Positions 47,601-59,436 of a stretch of DNA of 64,000 nt are shown piece by piece. The stretch covers positions 33,934,527 through 33,998,526 of the forward strand of contig OX485808.1 of NCBI GenBank assembly GCA_950295325.1, read 5' to 3'. The notes under the pieces are model-generated. The model saw nothing but the letters and a program-made list of their open reading frames with translations. It was not told the DNA's origin and did not search any database. This DNA is from Polytrichum commune (lineage: Eukaryota > Streptophyta > Polytrichopsida > Polytrichales > Polytrichaceae). How positions within the stretch are numbered: position 1 is the stretch's first letter; each line of letters starts with the position of its first letter. The position numbers and the translations under genes were made by a program.

Positions 47601-48021
47601 ATAATGAGAATTATTGGAGTACTCATGTCACAATAGATTGCTAGCGCTGACATTCCAGGTTGGCAGAACAAACTAATCTGCAAAACTCCATCCTAAGCAG
47701 CAGAAGGCACTCACCATAGAGATGATTGTAAAACACCTGAGTAGCACCTGTGGCCTGAACAATCTCTAAAAGCACACTCAGTGAATCGTGTGATTTCCTA
47801 ATAACTAGAGGAGAGCCCAAATTCTTGAGAGAAGCCTCTAACTGTCGTAAGCTCTGTTTCAACCACCATCTTGACACTCGCCCTGGATGGAACTGACCAT
47901 CTTCCTCAGGAGCCCATACAAACACTGGAACCACAGATCCTGCTCGAGCAGCAGCAATAAGTGCAGGATTATCTTCCAACCGAAGGTCGCGTCTGAACCA
48001 GACTATAGTACAAGTAGCCAT
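44620..48021 (-). CDS. CRY: Plant cryptochrome (blue-light photoreceptor), 5 coding exons
   Basis: Minus-strand exons: 48021-47715, 47413-47189, 46938-46232, 45950-45126, 44703-44620. They total 2148 nt, giving 715 residues (Arabidopsis CRY1 has 681). Frame is kept at every GT-AG junction. Residues about 5-170 form the photolyase-type alpha/beta domain (TIVWFRRDLRLEDNPAL, FVWAPEEDGQFHPGR), and about 200-490 the FAD domain. Visible key residues are the tryptophan chain W393, W370 and W317 and the flavin-facing D389 (equivalents of W400, W377, W324 and D396 in Arabidopsis CRY1). The C-terminal extension has the DAS parts in order: DQLVP (537-541), an acidic patch near 568-585, STADS (618-622) and GGTVPVWS (633-640). 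It ends in a basic segment KRGKWNLPLKRRARQNG that may serve nuclear import. Blue light reduces FAD and exposes the tail for signalling to COP1/SPA- and CIB-type partners. The start ATG at 48021 is the first in frame; the upstream in-frame GTG is not used. Confidence 0.95.
44703..45125 (-). other. CRY: Last cryptochrome intron with tandem CAGCAG acceptor and possible retained-intron tail
   Basis: The donor AAG|GTAAGA lies at 45126/45125. The acceptor reads TTGACAGCAG, giving two in-frame choices three bases apart (exon start 44703 or 44700, with or without one Gln). If the intron is kept, the frame continues for 19 more codons to a TAG at 45068-45066, replacing the basic C-terminus by a hydrophobic tail. 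Both are readable from sequence; use of either needs transcripts. Confidence 0.65.
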
Positions 48022-48100
48022 CCTTAGACTCCCTGCAAGTGCAAATGATGTCCTGCTAACGTCTAAACTTGCCTTCCCCTTCCTTCCAATGTAAAAGCTC

Positions 48101-48124
48101 CTAAGCACGTGCACAACTCGCCAT
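48101..48124 (-). other. Short upstream ORF (7 codons) just before the cryptochrome start
   Basis: ATG at 48124 encodes MASCARA and stops at TAG 48103-48101, about 80 bases before the main ATG. If present in the mature leader it could lower translation of the photoreceptor. Function is not shown by sequence. Confidence 0.45.
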
Positions 48125-48359
48125 TATTTTCTCTACAATGCCGTCTCACTAAAATGCCTTCATTCCCTCCTCTAGCACAAACTTGAAATGTGCACACCTG
48201 GAGACTGTCCAAACTCCCCTGCACTTGGATGCTGTATAGATGCCTAGAACACTACTCCTACTCCTACCCTCTTCCCAACAGACAAATATTCGACTCCATA
48301 TATTATTCCACACCAAAGGTAGTGCTCACACAAAACTCTAATTTAATTTCCCCTGCCTG

Positions 48360-48470
48360 CTAGGTGAGGTCATGAGCCTTCCTTTCCACATCCAAACACT
48401 TGGACAAAGCAGCCTGTTCTGCAGCAAGTAAATCAAGCAACGTTCCGTCGTCTTTCCTGCATCCATCCAT
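48360..48470 (-). other. Candidate upstream ORF of 36 codons in the cryptochrome leader
   Basis: It starts ATGGATGGATGCAGG and encodes MDGCRKDDGTLLDLLAAEQA followed by a short helical, charged end, then TAG. The Leu/Ala/Glu-rich amphipathic character stands out from the surrounding non-coding sequence. It lies 339 bases upstream of the main ATG and would be removed if the leader intron covers it. It could also be an old exon. Confidence 0.35.
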
Positions 48471-50699
48471 TGCACTTCCCTCCCAACACTCCCAAGAGTC
48501 TAGAAAATCGCCGCTCCCCTCAATGCAGGGGCACACACACACCACTCAAAACACTGCCCAATTCCCAGCCTCCACAGGAACCTATTGACAGTTGTGTATT
48601 TAGGGAGTTGCGTCTTTGTGGATGTGATCTTGTTAACCTTCACTTGAAGCAGAGCCCCCTGTCTCAGCAGATACAAAACATTAGTTTCTCTGCTTTGCAG
48701 AATACACTCAGCAGTGTATATCTCCATGGACTGAATGAAGCACAAGACCTCCAAAATCTTGGAACAACCTACTAGAGTGTACAGGCCCTCAAATGCGCAT
48801 TTATTAATAAAGGAAAAAAAATATGATAAATGCATACTTCTTCCACGGTACAGTAGGTAAAGTCCAGCAACTGTAGTTTCATATGACTCAAGTACTCCTG
48901 AATTTATGTACTGTCCTATGAGCAACGTATGTAATGGAAATTATAGTAACTCTTCCAGGCACTTCCAACATTGAATAAAAGTTGTGAAAAATACGAAGGA
49001 AGTTTGGACTTTCAATATTAATGATGATTAGATAGAAAGTCTAATTCAACAAGCTAACGGACACATTACTACCTGATCGTTATCGAAAACCAGCCATGAG
49101 ACACAAATAATATCTTATGTTCCTAGCCTACTGCATTCTACTCCTGCTGCTGTGACCGGCATCTGATTATTTTGAGGTGCTCTTAAAGCATCCTATCCAG
49201 GAGATAAATATGTATTCATCCTCACGCAACCGCTAATGCGTCAATGAACAAAGTTCTAGGACTGCAGTTGACACAGTGGAATTTGAGGAGTTATGCAGAA
49301 GGGTCCCACGCTGCCAATGAGAAATGGATATAACTTTGGCGATCTTGATTTATCAAAGCTGTAGAAGACGTCTTGGTTGCAAAATCCAATTCGACCAGTC
49401 AACTCAATTGTTCTAAGACATTTCTTTCAAAAGTTCCAGAATCAATACAGGAAACCCTGGAGCTGAAATAAAAGCAATGGCATAACATTGGCCTTGTGCT
49501 GCATAACAGAAACTTACAAACTCGAAGACATAGTCAACAAAAGTCGCACAGTCAGAACTCTGCTTCAAGAATCCTTTTGCACTTCCAATGCTTAGACATA
49601 TCTCTCTCTCGCCTCTACAAATCAAAACGAGCTCCGAATGCCTTAACTGCATTTAATGTTCTCCGATTTCCTGGCGATCTCAAAGTAATGCCCACACTAC
49701 TGTTTCAAGCTGATAATCTCCACCTACTTACATTTTCACACCTGCTAATCAATTTGACAACGACCGTCATCAAGGACTCACTCGCTCAAGTGTGAGCATG
49801 CCTTACTACGATAATAAGAAAGCACGTCAAGAAAAGATAACAGAGCTATACTGACGACGATCTAAAAACCCAGACGTGTCCTCCAAGCACGACACGATGT
49901 CACAATGTAAGCGCCTACATAGATTTCTGCACTGTCACAAAATCGACAAAGCACCTCAGCGAGCTACTTTGTAAAAAAATCAAGTAAATAAATGAAAATC
50001 CTTAATGAGCGTAGACAGAAAGAGGACCTCGAAATTACGAAACGTAATGCAAAAAACAGAGGAAGCTCGTATCGCTCTTTCAAGACAGCATCAGAGAACG
50101 AGGAAAAGGAAGAATAATTCAGCACAAGGTGACAATCACAGAGTCCGCAGGAAAATCAACCGCATATTTCAGATTGATCAGCAGAAGTGAGAGTAAAAAG
50201 TCAAAATGCAAAAACCGATGCGGCTTGTGCAGAAACTATTCTTAAAAACTGCACAAGAAGCGATAGAGACATTGTGCAGAGTTCACATTGCAGTTTGCAG
50301 CATCGCACTAACCTGCGCGAAGTCCTGAGAGGCAGCTCCGGGAAAACCCTAGTTCCATCACCATCGCCATCTCGCTCCCCTATTTTCATACTCTCCTCGT
50401 GTAATCTCACCTCGACTCAAAGTGAAATCTCTTGCGACTGCAACAAAAGTGTGGCATGAGAGGAGAAAATGGAGAACAGAAGGGAGCAGGAGCTCCGTAG
50501 TTCGGAGAGAAGCTCCATAGCTCGCAAGGAAGCGTGTGCCGGAGGAGCAACCAAGAAAGAACCGGGAATGAAGAGAGAGTGAGGGTGCGGTCCACTTACC
50601 CAAGATAATTCCTCCCATACACCACTCCAACACCCTCCACACACCTCACACTCAACGAACTCAACCCCTGCGTAGCTCGCTCCCTTCGCTTCCTTGCCT

Positions 50700-51170
50700 T
50701 TCCTTGCCTTCGCTTGCATTCACGACGGATTATGATCGTTCCTGGGGCGCAGAGGGGCTAAAAAAGCCGCGAAAAAAGCTGTCACAAGTTACGATCCGGC
50801 AGTGGCTAGCGGCCGTGGCGACGAAGGACGCGAATGGGGCGAAAGGCAGGCGCATGCGGTGGTCGAAGGGATGTCCCCCTCGTCCTTCCTTCTGCTCGTC
50901 TGCCCGCTCTGCCATGCCATGGCTCCCCTCTCTGCCGCTTGCTAGCACGGACGGAGGTGCGAGATGGGTTGGCTTAACCGCGCACCCTGGTCAGCATTGG
51001 CTTGGGTCCAGTAAGCTCCGGTGACCGTGCTTGGGGTTGGGTAACCGGGACCAAGTGGAGAGTGGGGCCTACGCGTGGGGTCCCCCTATTTCCGTGAACC
51101 TCATCCTGGGCGGAGCCTTTTACGTGGAGGGCTTTAAAGCGCCTGGAAGACGGGTGTCACATGGGTTCAC
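50700..51170. promoter_or_regulatory. GC-rich island upstream of the cryptochrome
   Basis: The stretch is strikingly richer in G, C and CpG than its surroundings (for example GCGGCCGTGGCGACGAAGGA, 50811-50830) and lies directly upstream of the proposed leader, so it probably includes the cryptochrome promoter. Open frames on both strands here follow from the high GC. No second, divergent gene was recognised. Confidence 0.5.
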
Positions 51171-51336
51171 GACACCATTTTGGACTCCCCCTCTAAATTA
51201 AGCTGTCATCACTGTCACAAACTTCAATGAAGGTGCAAGGGGAGACACACTACTTAACTTATTATTGAGCTTGGTAACTTGTAAACTTTAGCTCATACTT
51301 GGCATTAGGTGTTGTGGTTTATTTATACACACCACT

Positions 51337-52402
51337 TAATGTCCCCTTCCCACCTGACTTTACCAAATAATGCCCCCTTCCCACTTGACTTTAGTTAAGA
51401 CCCAAAGTATTTCCTAAAAACCGGGTAAAGCTCCCTCGGTTATAGCGGAGGCATCCGACTATCCCAATGCACCTACAAGAACTTGCTCCGGAGATTTTCA
51501 AGTAGGTTTTAGTTAAGTAGCTTTCACACATGTTCATGGTTTTATCTACCAAGCAATGAATGTTGGGTAGTTTTTGTCCCATCCCCAAATGCCTTTTACT
51601 ACTCACCTATCTTACCATCGGTTTTTGTTAATGAAGCTCCTCGTGCCCTCATAGCTAAGACTAAAAAGCAACCAATCACAAGGGTGGGAGGCGACACTTT
51701 TAAAGTTCCTATATTCTTGCCTTATGTTTAGGTACCGATGGGAGGGTCGGTGGTTGAGGCTTAAAACCTCCACTTTTAAGCCATGCCACGTCATTTGCCA
51801 CCTAGGCTCGGCACTAAAAAGAGCCGTATGTGTGAACCCTAGATAACTAAAACCGCTTTTAGACTAAAACTACTTCTAACTAATGTCAGGTGGGAATGCC
51901 CCATAACCAAAGTATTTCCTAAAAACCGGGTAAAGCTCCCTCGATTATAGCAGAGGCATCCGGTTATCCCAACGCACCTACAAGAACTTGCTCCGGAGAT
52001 TTTCAAGTAGGTTTTAGTTAAGTAGCTTTCACACATGTTCATTGGTTTATCTACCAAGCAATGACATGTTGGGTAGTTTTTGTCCCATCCCCAAATGCCT
52101 TACTACTCACTCATCTTACCATCGGTTTTTGTCAATGAAGCTCCTCGTGCCCTCATAGCTAAGTCTAAAAAGCAACCAATCACAAGGGCGGGAGGCGAAA
52201 CTTTTAAAGGTCCTATATTCTTGCCTCATGTTTGGGTACCGATGGGAGGGTCATTGCTTGAGACTTAAAACCTCGACTTTTAAGCCATGCCACATCATTT
52301 GCCAACTAGGCTCGGCACTAGATAATGTCGATGGTGTGAAGGCCGGGTTGTTAGAACCAACTTTTAGTCTTAGCTAAAGTCAAGTGGGAAGGGGGCATTA
52401 CA
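51337..52402. mobile_element. Two tandem copies of an inverted-repeat element (about 500 bp each)
   Basis: The body 51403-51842 is repeated at 51908-52340 at high identity (spacing 505 bp; landmarks AAAAACCGGGTAAAGCTCCC, GAACTTGCTCCGGAGATTTT, ACCAATCACAAGGG(T/C)GGGAG, GGTACCGATGGGAGGGTC). The ends are inverted: TAATGCCCCCTTCCCACTTG at 51369 against its complement at 52383-52402, and a weaker version (AATGTCAGGTGGGAATGCCC) between the copies at about 51882-51901. A further partial end lies at 51337-51360. There is no coding capacity. The arrangement suggests side-by-side insertion or unequal exchange. Confidence 0.8.
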
Positions 52403-54218
52403 TGTAGATTGGACTCTACACACGTGAATGGGTCATGTAGCAATGACCGTTGGTGTCAAATGGGAGCATATCATGTACGAATTGTAAGGAAGAGGTGTTG
52501 TTTTTTTCCTACTGTGTACGTCTAAAAGGGCTTTTAAAATGCTATGAAGTAAAGGTAGATGTACAAAAGGGGGCTTTAAGGTTTAGAGGAAAAGAATTGA
52601 CAATAGATGTGTTAGTTGCATCCATTTCACATTTTCATCCATTGTTTTCATATGGTCGTAATCCTCAATGACTAGCATTTGTCTTCTTATTAGTGTTTGC
52701 ATTTGGGTTTTAGATCTTTACAAACTAGAGGCATTGGAGCTCTCATGGGCTTCCTTTAGTTTTGCTCTTTAGATTATGACTAAGTTAATATGTTCCTATA
52801 TTTGTTTGCTTGATACATTCATTGAGTTACATGCTATGGATGAAAAAATATTCACGACTTTCTCTTTGGAAAGTGAAACTGGATTTTATATATAATAAAG
52901 GATTATTTCATTCATGATGTCCGGGGGTGCATGTACGTACACTTGATTTATGTATACACATGTGAGAACTCCATATTTAATGGGGGGGTATTTACCTTCT
53001 TTCGTTGAATACTTTCCACCCTATAAGTAGTTAAATTTATACTGGATGGTATTATCTAACACCCTATCAATATTTATAAATTTTAGAATCACATAATTAT
53101 AATCACCCTATCTTATTTATAAGTAGTAGAAATTTCATGTGAACAATTTTGACATACATTACATATACACAATACATATATTACATCGTGCAGATATTAC
53201 TCTACACATTAAACACATACAACTATCATACTATAAAATTTTAGCATCCAACCAACATAAAACACAACATATATAGCAATAAAATAACTTCAACATACAC
53301 AAGCTTCAACTCCAACATACATAACGCATCAATACCAACATATATAAACCTTCAACAACAACAAAGAACATTACACCTTCAATGTTAATATACACCTTGA
53401 AATATTCACTTAGGGATTGAACTTCAACATTACCAACAACGAACATTACAATTAACCTCTAAGGAACCTTCTTGAACCCCCTAGGAAACCCTAAATAAGC
53501 TAGCCAACCCTTCCATCACCGGATAACGGTATTTTTCATCAGAGGCGACCGTTTCGACAAATCCATCCACATGTCCACGTACATTTGCTTATTTCTCATC
53601 CAATGTCACTAATGGCAAATGATTTATATTGAACCTATAAATAAACAAAATATAAAATTAATTATATTTATGCTACTTTACACCTAAATAAATAAAGTGT
53701 TACAACTTAAACCACACTGTACATTATATATAATTCCCAAATTCACATTTAGAGGACGCTATTGTAAATCTAACAAAATGTAAAAATTATGTGTTTTGAA
53801 TGAAATCCACCCTACATTTTTTTGCATGTGGTTTTCTACATTTTTTGCCAGTGCCTGCCCCTAGCACGATGTATAGTTCGTATATGTAGTGGAGGCGTTT
53901 AATTCACACTAAACACATGAGTCCATTTTACAACATGTCATTAGTACATATACATTGTTTTTTTTCTTAATAACCCTCTTGTATATAGGGGGTTTACTTT
54001 CATAGTGACCCATGCACGTCATTTAGGTTTCCAATGAAATGTCCACCCCCCCCCCCCGAAGTTCAACATCGAAAAAGATGAACCATGTAGCACCTTACAC
54101 TAAACTGAACTCCCCCTATATGTAGACGTGGTTGTCATACATGATGCCATCCCAAAAACTCACCCAAAGAGGCATCAGATATTTGAAATAAGATTTTTAA
54201 CTCAAATGAAGCAAGTGA
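52403..54218. other. Intergenic, very AT-rich, no gene recognised
   Basis: Between about 53030 and 53790 the sequence is extremely AT-rich with many CATA/ACAT repeats. A short C10 run occurs at about 54048-54057. A 73-codon frame at 52450-52671 lacks support. Confidence 0.45.
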
Positions 54219-54549
54219 TGACACTAATAGAAAACTATGCCAAAAAGAACTGTAGCCAAAATCGGCTATAATTCTTTTGACCACCCTGATCTACATTTGC
54301 TACACAGCTGCAAAAAAACAAATTTGGGTTTAGCGATTGAAATTTTAGGACTTTGGGGCGTGTAATATACCATTGGAGAGGTCTTGAAAACACCTTTCCA
54401 ACAATATGTTACACGCCCCAAAAATATTAAAATTGCAATCGCAAAATGAAAAAAATTGTAGTCGTTTAGTGACTGCAGATCAAACTCGTCAAAAGAACTG
54501 GAGCCGGTTTGGGCTGTGATTTTTTAGGTATAGTTTTCTACTAGTGTGA
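54219..54549. mobile_element. CACTA-type MITE with 3-bp target duplication TGA
   Basis: Element 54222-54546 (325 bp) starts CACTAATAGAAAACTATGCC and ends with the near-complement GGTATAGTTTTCTACTAGTG. TGA flanks both ends (54219-54221, 54547-54549). CACTA termini with three-base duplications define the CACTA/EnSpm superfamily. Inside, TTTGGGGCGTGTAA and TTACACGCCCCAAA form a second, internal inverted pair. No transposase is encoded. Confidence 0.85.
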
Positions 54550-56411
54550 GTGTCACATGGGTTCTTGACGCATATTGGACTCCCATCATATACTAGTTGC
54601 CATTGCTATCACAAACTTCGATGAAGGTGTTTATGTTTTGGAGTATGGTTTGTCGATCAAATGGCCATGTCAATCAACTTGCAAGTTTTAGCTCAACTTT
54701 GACATTGAATATACAGAGTACCCTCAAAGTTTAGATATGATTTTGTTACAAGTGGGTACTTGATTCTTGCTCAAATGAAGCAAATGAAGAGTCCATCTTG
54801 AGCTTGCACCGAGGTATTAGTTAAGTCACCAAAATCTCGAACATTTGTGTGCAACGGTCTTTCAAGAATCGTGTTGGAAGGAGGTTGAGGCCCTTTGTGA
54901 AGTTGATGATGTGCGTCATTGTCTAGGGTTTCTACCTTTTTGTATGGCGAGTTTTGGTTTAAAGGCAGTTATACTACCAACCTCTCTTTATTCATGTATT
55001 TTTATTTATGAGTTGTTTGATGAGGGTCTAGTGGTCTGAACTAGTCAAGTTATGGGGTCACTTATGAGGCCCAAAGGTTATCAGGGCGTGAATTGCATTG
55101 TTTAGGGGATCACCTTTAATTTTGGTTTCTACTTTTTTTTGGGGGGGGGGGTGGTTTAGGAAAATGCATACGAAGAGAGGAGTCTAATGATGTAACACCC
55201 CTTTGTTCCTATTAAAACTCAAAAAGTCGTAATTTAAGAGAGTTTGTATTTTATTCTATTATGATTGTTTTTGCTAGCAATTAGGGAAAGGAACATTCTT
55301 TTATACATGGGTGGGACATTGTGTTTGTCTTCGAGAGTGGCTTCTAGCTTGACGATGGAAGGTGGCACATGGTCTATGTGGTTGAGAGTGGGTGTATCAG
55401 CATTCCACTATTGCTATGACTATATGGGGACGTGAGGTTGGTGGGGATAGTGCAACAGTGTGAGGAGAATAGGGTTCAATGACTTGTGAACTATTGCAAT
55501 CCATTGAAAGGGGTGAATATAGTTGCAGTAGTGCAATCTCCTAAGGAGGATATAGTAGATCAAAAAATGGTGAATGGTGTACCGTTGATAAGTATGACAC
55601 TAGAAAATGAACATCATTTGGAGAGAGGGGATTTGATATTGAAGCATTTTAGCGTTGGATCACCCTCTTTAGCCATAACTTGCAATTCTATCCAAACCTA
55701 CTATATTGTTTCTCATAAAAGTCTCACGAGACTTGCATGACATTGACCATAAATCAATGTCAATAAACATTTATTCCTTGACTTGCACATACCAAACCTA
55801 GTTCAAGTGAACGAGTTTGTTTGAGTTACAAGTGACTTTACCCCAAGGCCTTATTACTTGACCTCCATGCCATGGGACATGTGAGGTTAAGTTGCTTAAG
55901 GTTGGCCAAATATTGGATAGGTGACCTTCCCAATATTTGATTAATAGTACATCCTACCATTATGGCCCACCCAACCACGTTGAATTGGATATTCCCAAGC
56001 AATCATGTAGGTACATAGAGGTTTGGGCTTGGAAGGGACATGTTGTTGTTGGGGAGAGGGGAGGGGGGGGGGGGGGGGGTGTGGTCATTCAAGGTGTTTG
56101 CCTCTTAATAGAGCCCATATTATTTTCGGTTCGTCTAATTTTGTGAAGCCCGTTTTGCGGCTCGATGATGAAACAAAACCATAACTCATGTCGGTGCCAA
56201 CATCATAGTCATCTCATTTCCTCTTTTGTGATGATATATTAATCAACTTCTCAGAGTTATGGCAAACAATTAGTAGGAGGCTTTGTCAATTTTGTTCAAG
56301 TTTCTTTGCCCAATGTGTTCACTCAAGAATGTTTAATTTCAAATAACAATACGAGTGCAAGATTTCTACAAATCAATACATGTACAAAAGAAAGGGAGTG
56401 TGCATCCCGGA
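54550..56411. other. Intergenic, no gene recognised
   Basis: Small frames at 54845-55039 and 55486-55740 show no known motif. A G-rich run occurs near 55140-55152 and a G17 run at 56063-56079. Nothing further can be supported. Confidence 0.45.
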
Positions 56412-56950
56412 AAATATTGCAGACCTTGGAAAACTGCCAAAATAACTATCGTTGACTTTTTTTTTTTTCAATACATTTTAGGGGATAACTATAATTAATT
56501 ATAAAATTTTCAAACCGATTTGAAGAACAACTATAGTCGACTAGGAAAAATGCAAACAACATCTTTGTTCTCCATCAAAGAAGTTTGCCTCTTGATTTGC
56601 TTTAGTTGAAGGTCTTTAACATGCTCGGGCTAGTGAAGATCGTCAAGAAATGCCTTTATACGATCACTCACAGTGTTGGACTCTGGATCAATCTCCATGT
56701 ACTCCGCCAACACAAATAACACACTAGTACACTACGACAATACAACAAAATTTTGTGAACAGGCTGCGCTCAACTTTAGTTAACCAAATATAACTATAGT
56801 TAACTAGATTTATTGGCAGACCGAATTTAAAACAACTATACTTGACTACATTTTGAGGCAAGTCAAATCGCGAACAACTATAATTACATAAGGCAACTAG
56901 TTAACTATTAGTTGAATTAGTTGGTTAGTTGTCCAAGGTCTGAAATATTG
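56412..56950. mobile_element. hAT-type MITE copy 1, 8-bp target duplication AAATATTG
   Basis: Element 56420-56942 (523 bp) has terminal inverted repeats CAGACCTTGGA...TCCAAGGTCTG and perfect 8-bp flanking repeats AAATATTG (56412-56419, 56943-56950). Eight-base duplications with short (about 11 bp) terminal repeats are typical of hAT transposons. Inside are repeated subterminal AACTATA(G/A)TT(A/G)ACTA motifs, possibly transposase-binding sites. There is no coding capacity. Confidence 0.88.
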
Positions 56951-58531
56951 CATATGGGATGTGTAGTTGGAGGAGAACTCATGGGTGGTTCACATATAGA
57001 TCATAGTGAGGGACTCCTTGAATTCTAGAAAATGGTCATTGGCCGAGAAAAAGGCCAAGGCCTTTCCCATATACAAGATGCCCTATTGGAATATTCCATT
57101 GCCGAAAGTAGGTTATATTACCCTAGGTTCCAAGCTATGTGTTTTTTATCCTTTTTTGGTGGGAGGCTTAACATTGGTCTATGTTGGATTTGAAGCAAGA
57201 CTATGCATAAGGGATGTGGGTGTTATTTGGTTTGTTTTTCATGTTCTTCAACTTATACGTGTTAGATTTACATAACAAAATTTGTGCTCCACTAGCGAAT
57301 CTCTGATGGAAACATGCTTGAAATCCAGATTGAAAATCAGATCTCCCTTGATTTAGTTGTGGTTATCAAAAGTGCATGTTTGTTGGCTTCTTAACTGCAC
57401 ACATAAGTCCTCCCAATTATGTTCGCAATTGAGTGTAGAGTAGTTATTAATATATTCAAAAATGTAGTCCAATCTCCTTTAAACATGTGTCTTTATGATG
57501 TTTGCTCTTTGATCCTCGACGAAACACATACCAATCAAATTTAGGAGTCCGATTAAGGAAACGAGCCACTAAAGACCCAACTACCTTAGTACAACTGCAC
57601 TCTTTGTCTTGGGACATGCGTCGCATGGGCACATTCAAGAAAGTGAGGTACATTTGAGACGCAATTCGTCCTTCCCTATGACCATGTTGTAAACCACCTC
57701 TCATTGGAGCGGAGAGAGGACAAAAGGCCAAACAAAAGCTTGATAAAAATAATGGATTAAAAAAGGGTGGGATTCTTTAGGAGCATAACTACACCAATTT
57801 GTCCTAGTACCTAGTGTTGGTTACAATTCAAAGTTGTGCGTCGCTATAATGTTGTCTTGAGTACATTACCTTTGACCTAAAGAGTGTATCCTAAGAGCAA
57901 GTCGTGTTAGGCATGAATCACTTATTATGATTTTTATTTGTTGAATGAAATTCACTTTTCTCTTGTGGATTTTGACATACATATCGTCTAAGGTTGCATG
58001 ATATTGAGGTTTGTTTGTTTAGTAATATAAGTGTTTATAGAATGTGTAGAATACATGGCATCTACGTGCATGAAAGTACTACATGATATTACCAACTTGA
58101 CTTCAAGCAATGCACATGTTCATTCATGTTCCAAATATCAACATCTTCAGATAATGCACTTATAATGCATGAATATATTCATTGATAGTACAAATATATA
58201 TATATAAATCATGTTCATGTGTCTAAACTTCTAAATTTGTGAAAATTAGTGTCTAAGTCACCAACGTCTCAACAAATTACATGTTAAACAATAAAAAAAA
58301 AACCTAACCTCACACAAATATGTTGGTAAAAACACATTTGTTTTTATGTGGCCCACACTATTCACCATCAATCCACGTAATGATCTTGCTCACACTAGGT
58401 AAGAATCATAGAAGATGGCATAACACGATATTCAATATTTTGAGAGAGTGGGATCCTCTCAAAATAATATTGGCCATTTGGACACCTAAAAGTCATGTTA
58501 GGTTGATAAATACTAGATTATATTTCAGACG
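56951..58531. other. Intergenic with a direct repeat shared with 63460-63735
   Basis: Around 57212-57500 the sequence (GGTGTTATTTG, GATTTAGTT(G/C)TGGTTATCA, GAGTGTAGAGT, CCAATCTCCTT(T/C)AAACATGTG) is repeated at 63463-63735 with scattered differences, same orientation. No gene is seen. Confidence 0.6.
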
Positions 58532-58937
58532 TGTAGTTTCCATTAAAATGAGAGTATGTTAAGCTGGGAAATTGACTCATTTAGGTAGAGTCGACCTAAA
58601 TGAGGACAATATTTTGTCAATTTAGGTTGAGTCGACCTAAATGAGGACATTATGGTGTCAATTTAGGTTGAGTCGACCTAAATGAGGACAATATTTTGTC
58701 AATTTAGGTTGAGTCGACCTAAATGAGGACATTATGTTATCAATTTAGGTTGAGTCGACCTAAATGAGGACAATTATGTTAGTCAATTTAGGTTGAGTCG
58801 ACCTAAATGAGGACATTATATTGTCAATTTAGGTTGAGTCGACCTAAACGAGGACAATATGTTGTCAATTTAGGTTGAGTCAACCTAAATGAGTCGATTT
58901 CCCAGCTTAACATACTCTCATTTTAATGAAAACTACA
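58532..58937. mobile_element. Small foldback element with eight 41-bp tandem units
   Basis: Outer inverted repeats of about 55 bp (TGTAGTTT(C/T)CATTAAAATGAG, AGTATGTTAAGCTGGGAAAT, (T/C)GACTCATTTAGGT) face each other at 58532-58590 and 58885-58937. Between them TTTAGGTTGAGTCGACCTAAA recurs with TCGACC (last copy TCAACC) at 58591, 58632, 58673, 58714, 58755, 58798, 58839 and 58880, a period of 41 bp (once 43). The monomer is an imperfect palindrome. No target duplication could be fixed, so the superfamily is unassigned. There is no coding capacity. Confidence 0.85.
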
Positions 58938-59436
58938 ACAGAATTTACGGCGGAAAATCAAATGTTGTTTTTTTACTTGTAATCTACAACTTTCCAGTGG
59001 TTTTCATTTCATTCTTGGATTAATAGTTTGCTTTATGTACTCTCAATTCACAAGACAACTCTCATTTTTAATGAATATTGTGTTGCATGAGCATTTGCTT
59101 TTACAATAACAAATTGTGAAGGCCACTCTAATTTAATGCCACACAAAACCAAATATATAACACAATATGCACATCATGAAATGGGAAAAAACTAAACAAA
59201 ACTTACATGGTAAAGAATGCAATAAAATGAATGTTCAACATAACTTCAAATGGTAACCTTCAGTATAAGGGAAAATCACGAGCGATAACCGCTCCAAATG
59301 GCTCTTGTGAAATGTTATAAAGTCATGCAATTTGCTAATGTAACCCTAAATTAACCCATGTAAGTGTGAGGCCCTATTTGGACCTAAAGATGTGATAAGG
59401 AAAAGTTCACAATTACTTATTGACATATTTATAGCT

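Larger units (their letters stand above)
48022..50640 (-). promoter_or_regulatory. CRY: Long cryptochrome 5' leader region, probably with a leader intron
   Basis: No other gene is visible between the cryptochrome ATG and about 50.7 kb. On the minus strand, GC- and CT-rich sequence with a telo-box (CTAGGGTTT at about 50344-50352) precedes a good donor CGCAG|GTTAGT (50313/50312). This would make a non-coding first exon ending at 50313 and a leader intron of about 2 kb. The acceptor is not determined; TTTGTGCTAG (near 48173) and CCAAGTGCAG (near 48225) are candidates. The layout is inferred. Confidence 0.45.

Noticed and set aside
48022..48114. N-terminal extension of the cryptochrome from 48114
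   Set aside because: The codon there is GTG; the first in-frame ATG (48021) gives the usual cryptochrome start.
58591..58890. CRISPR-like array of 41-bp units
   Set aside because: The sequence between conserved blocks is also conserved; it is a tandem repeat bounded by inverted repeats.
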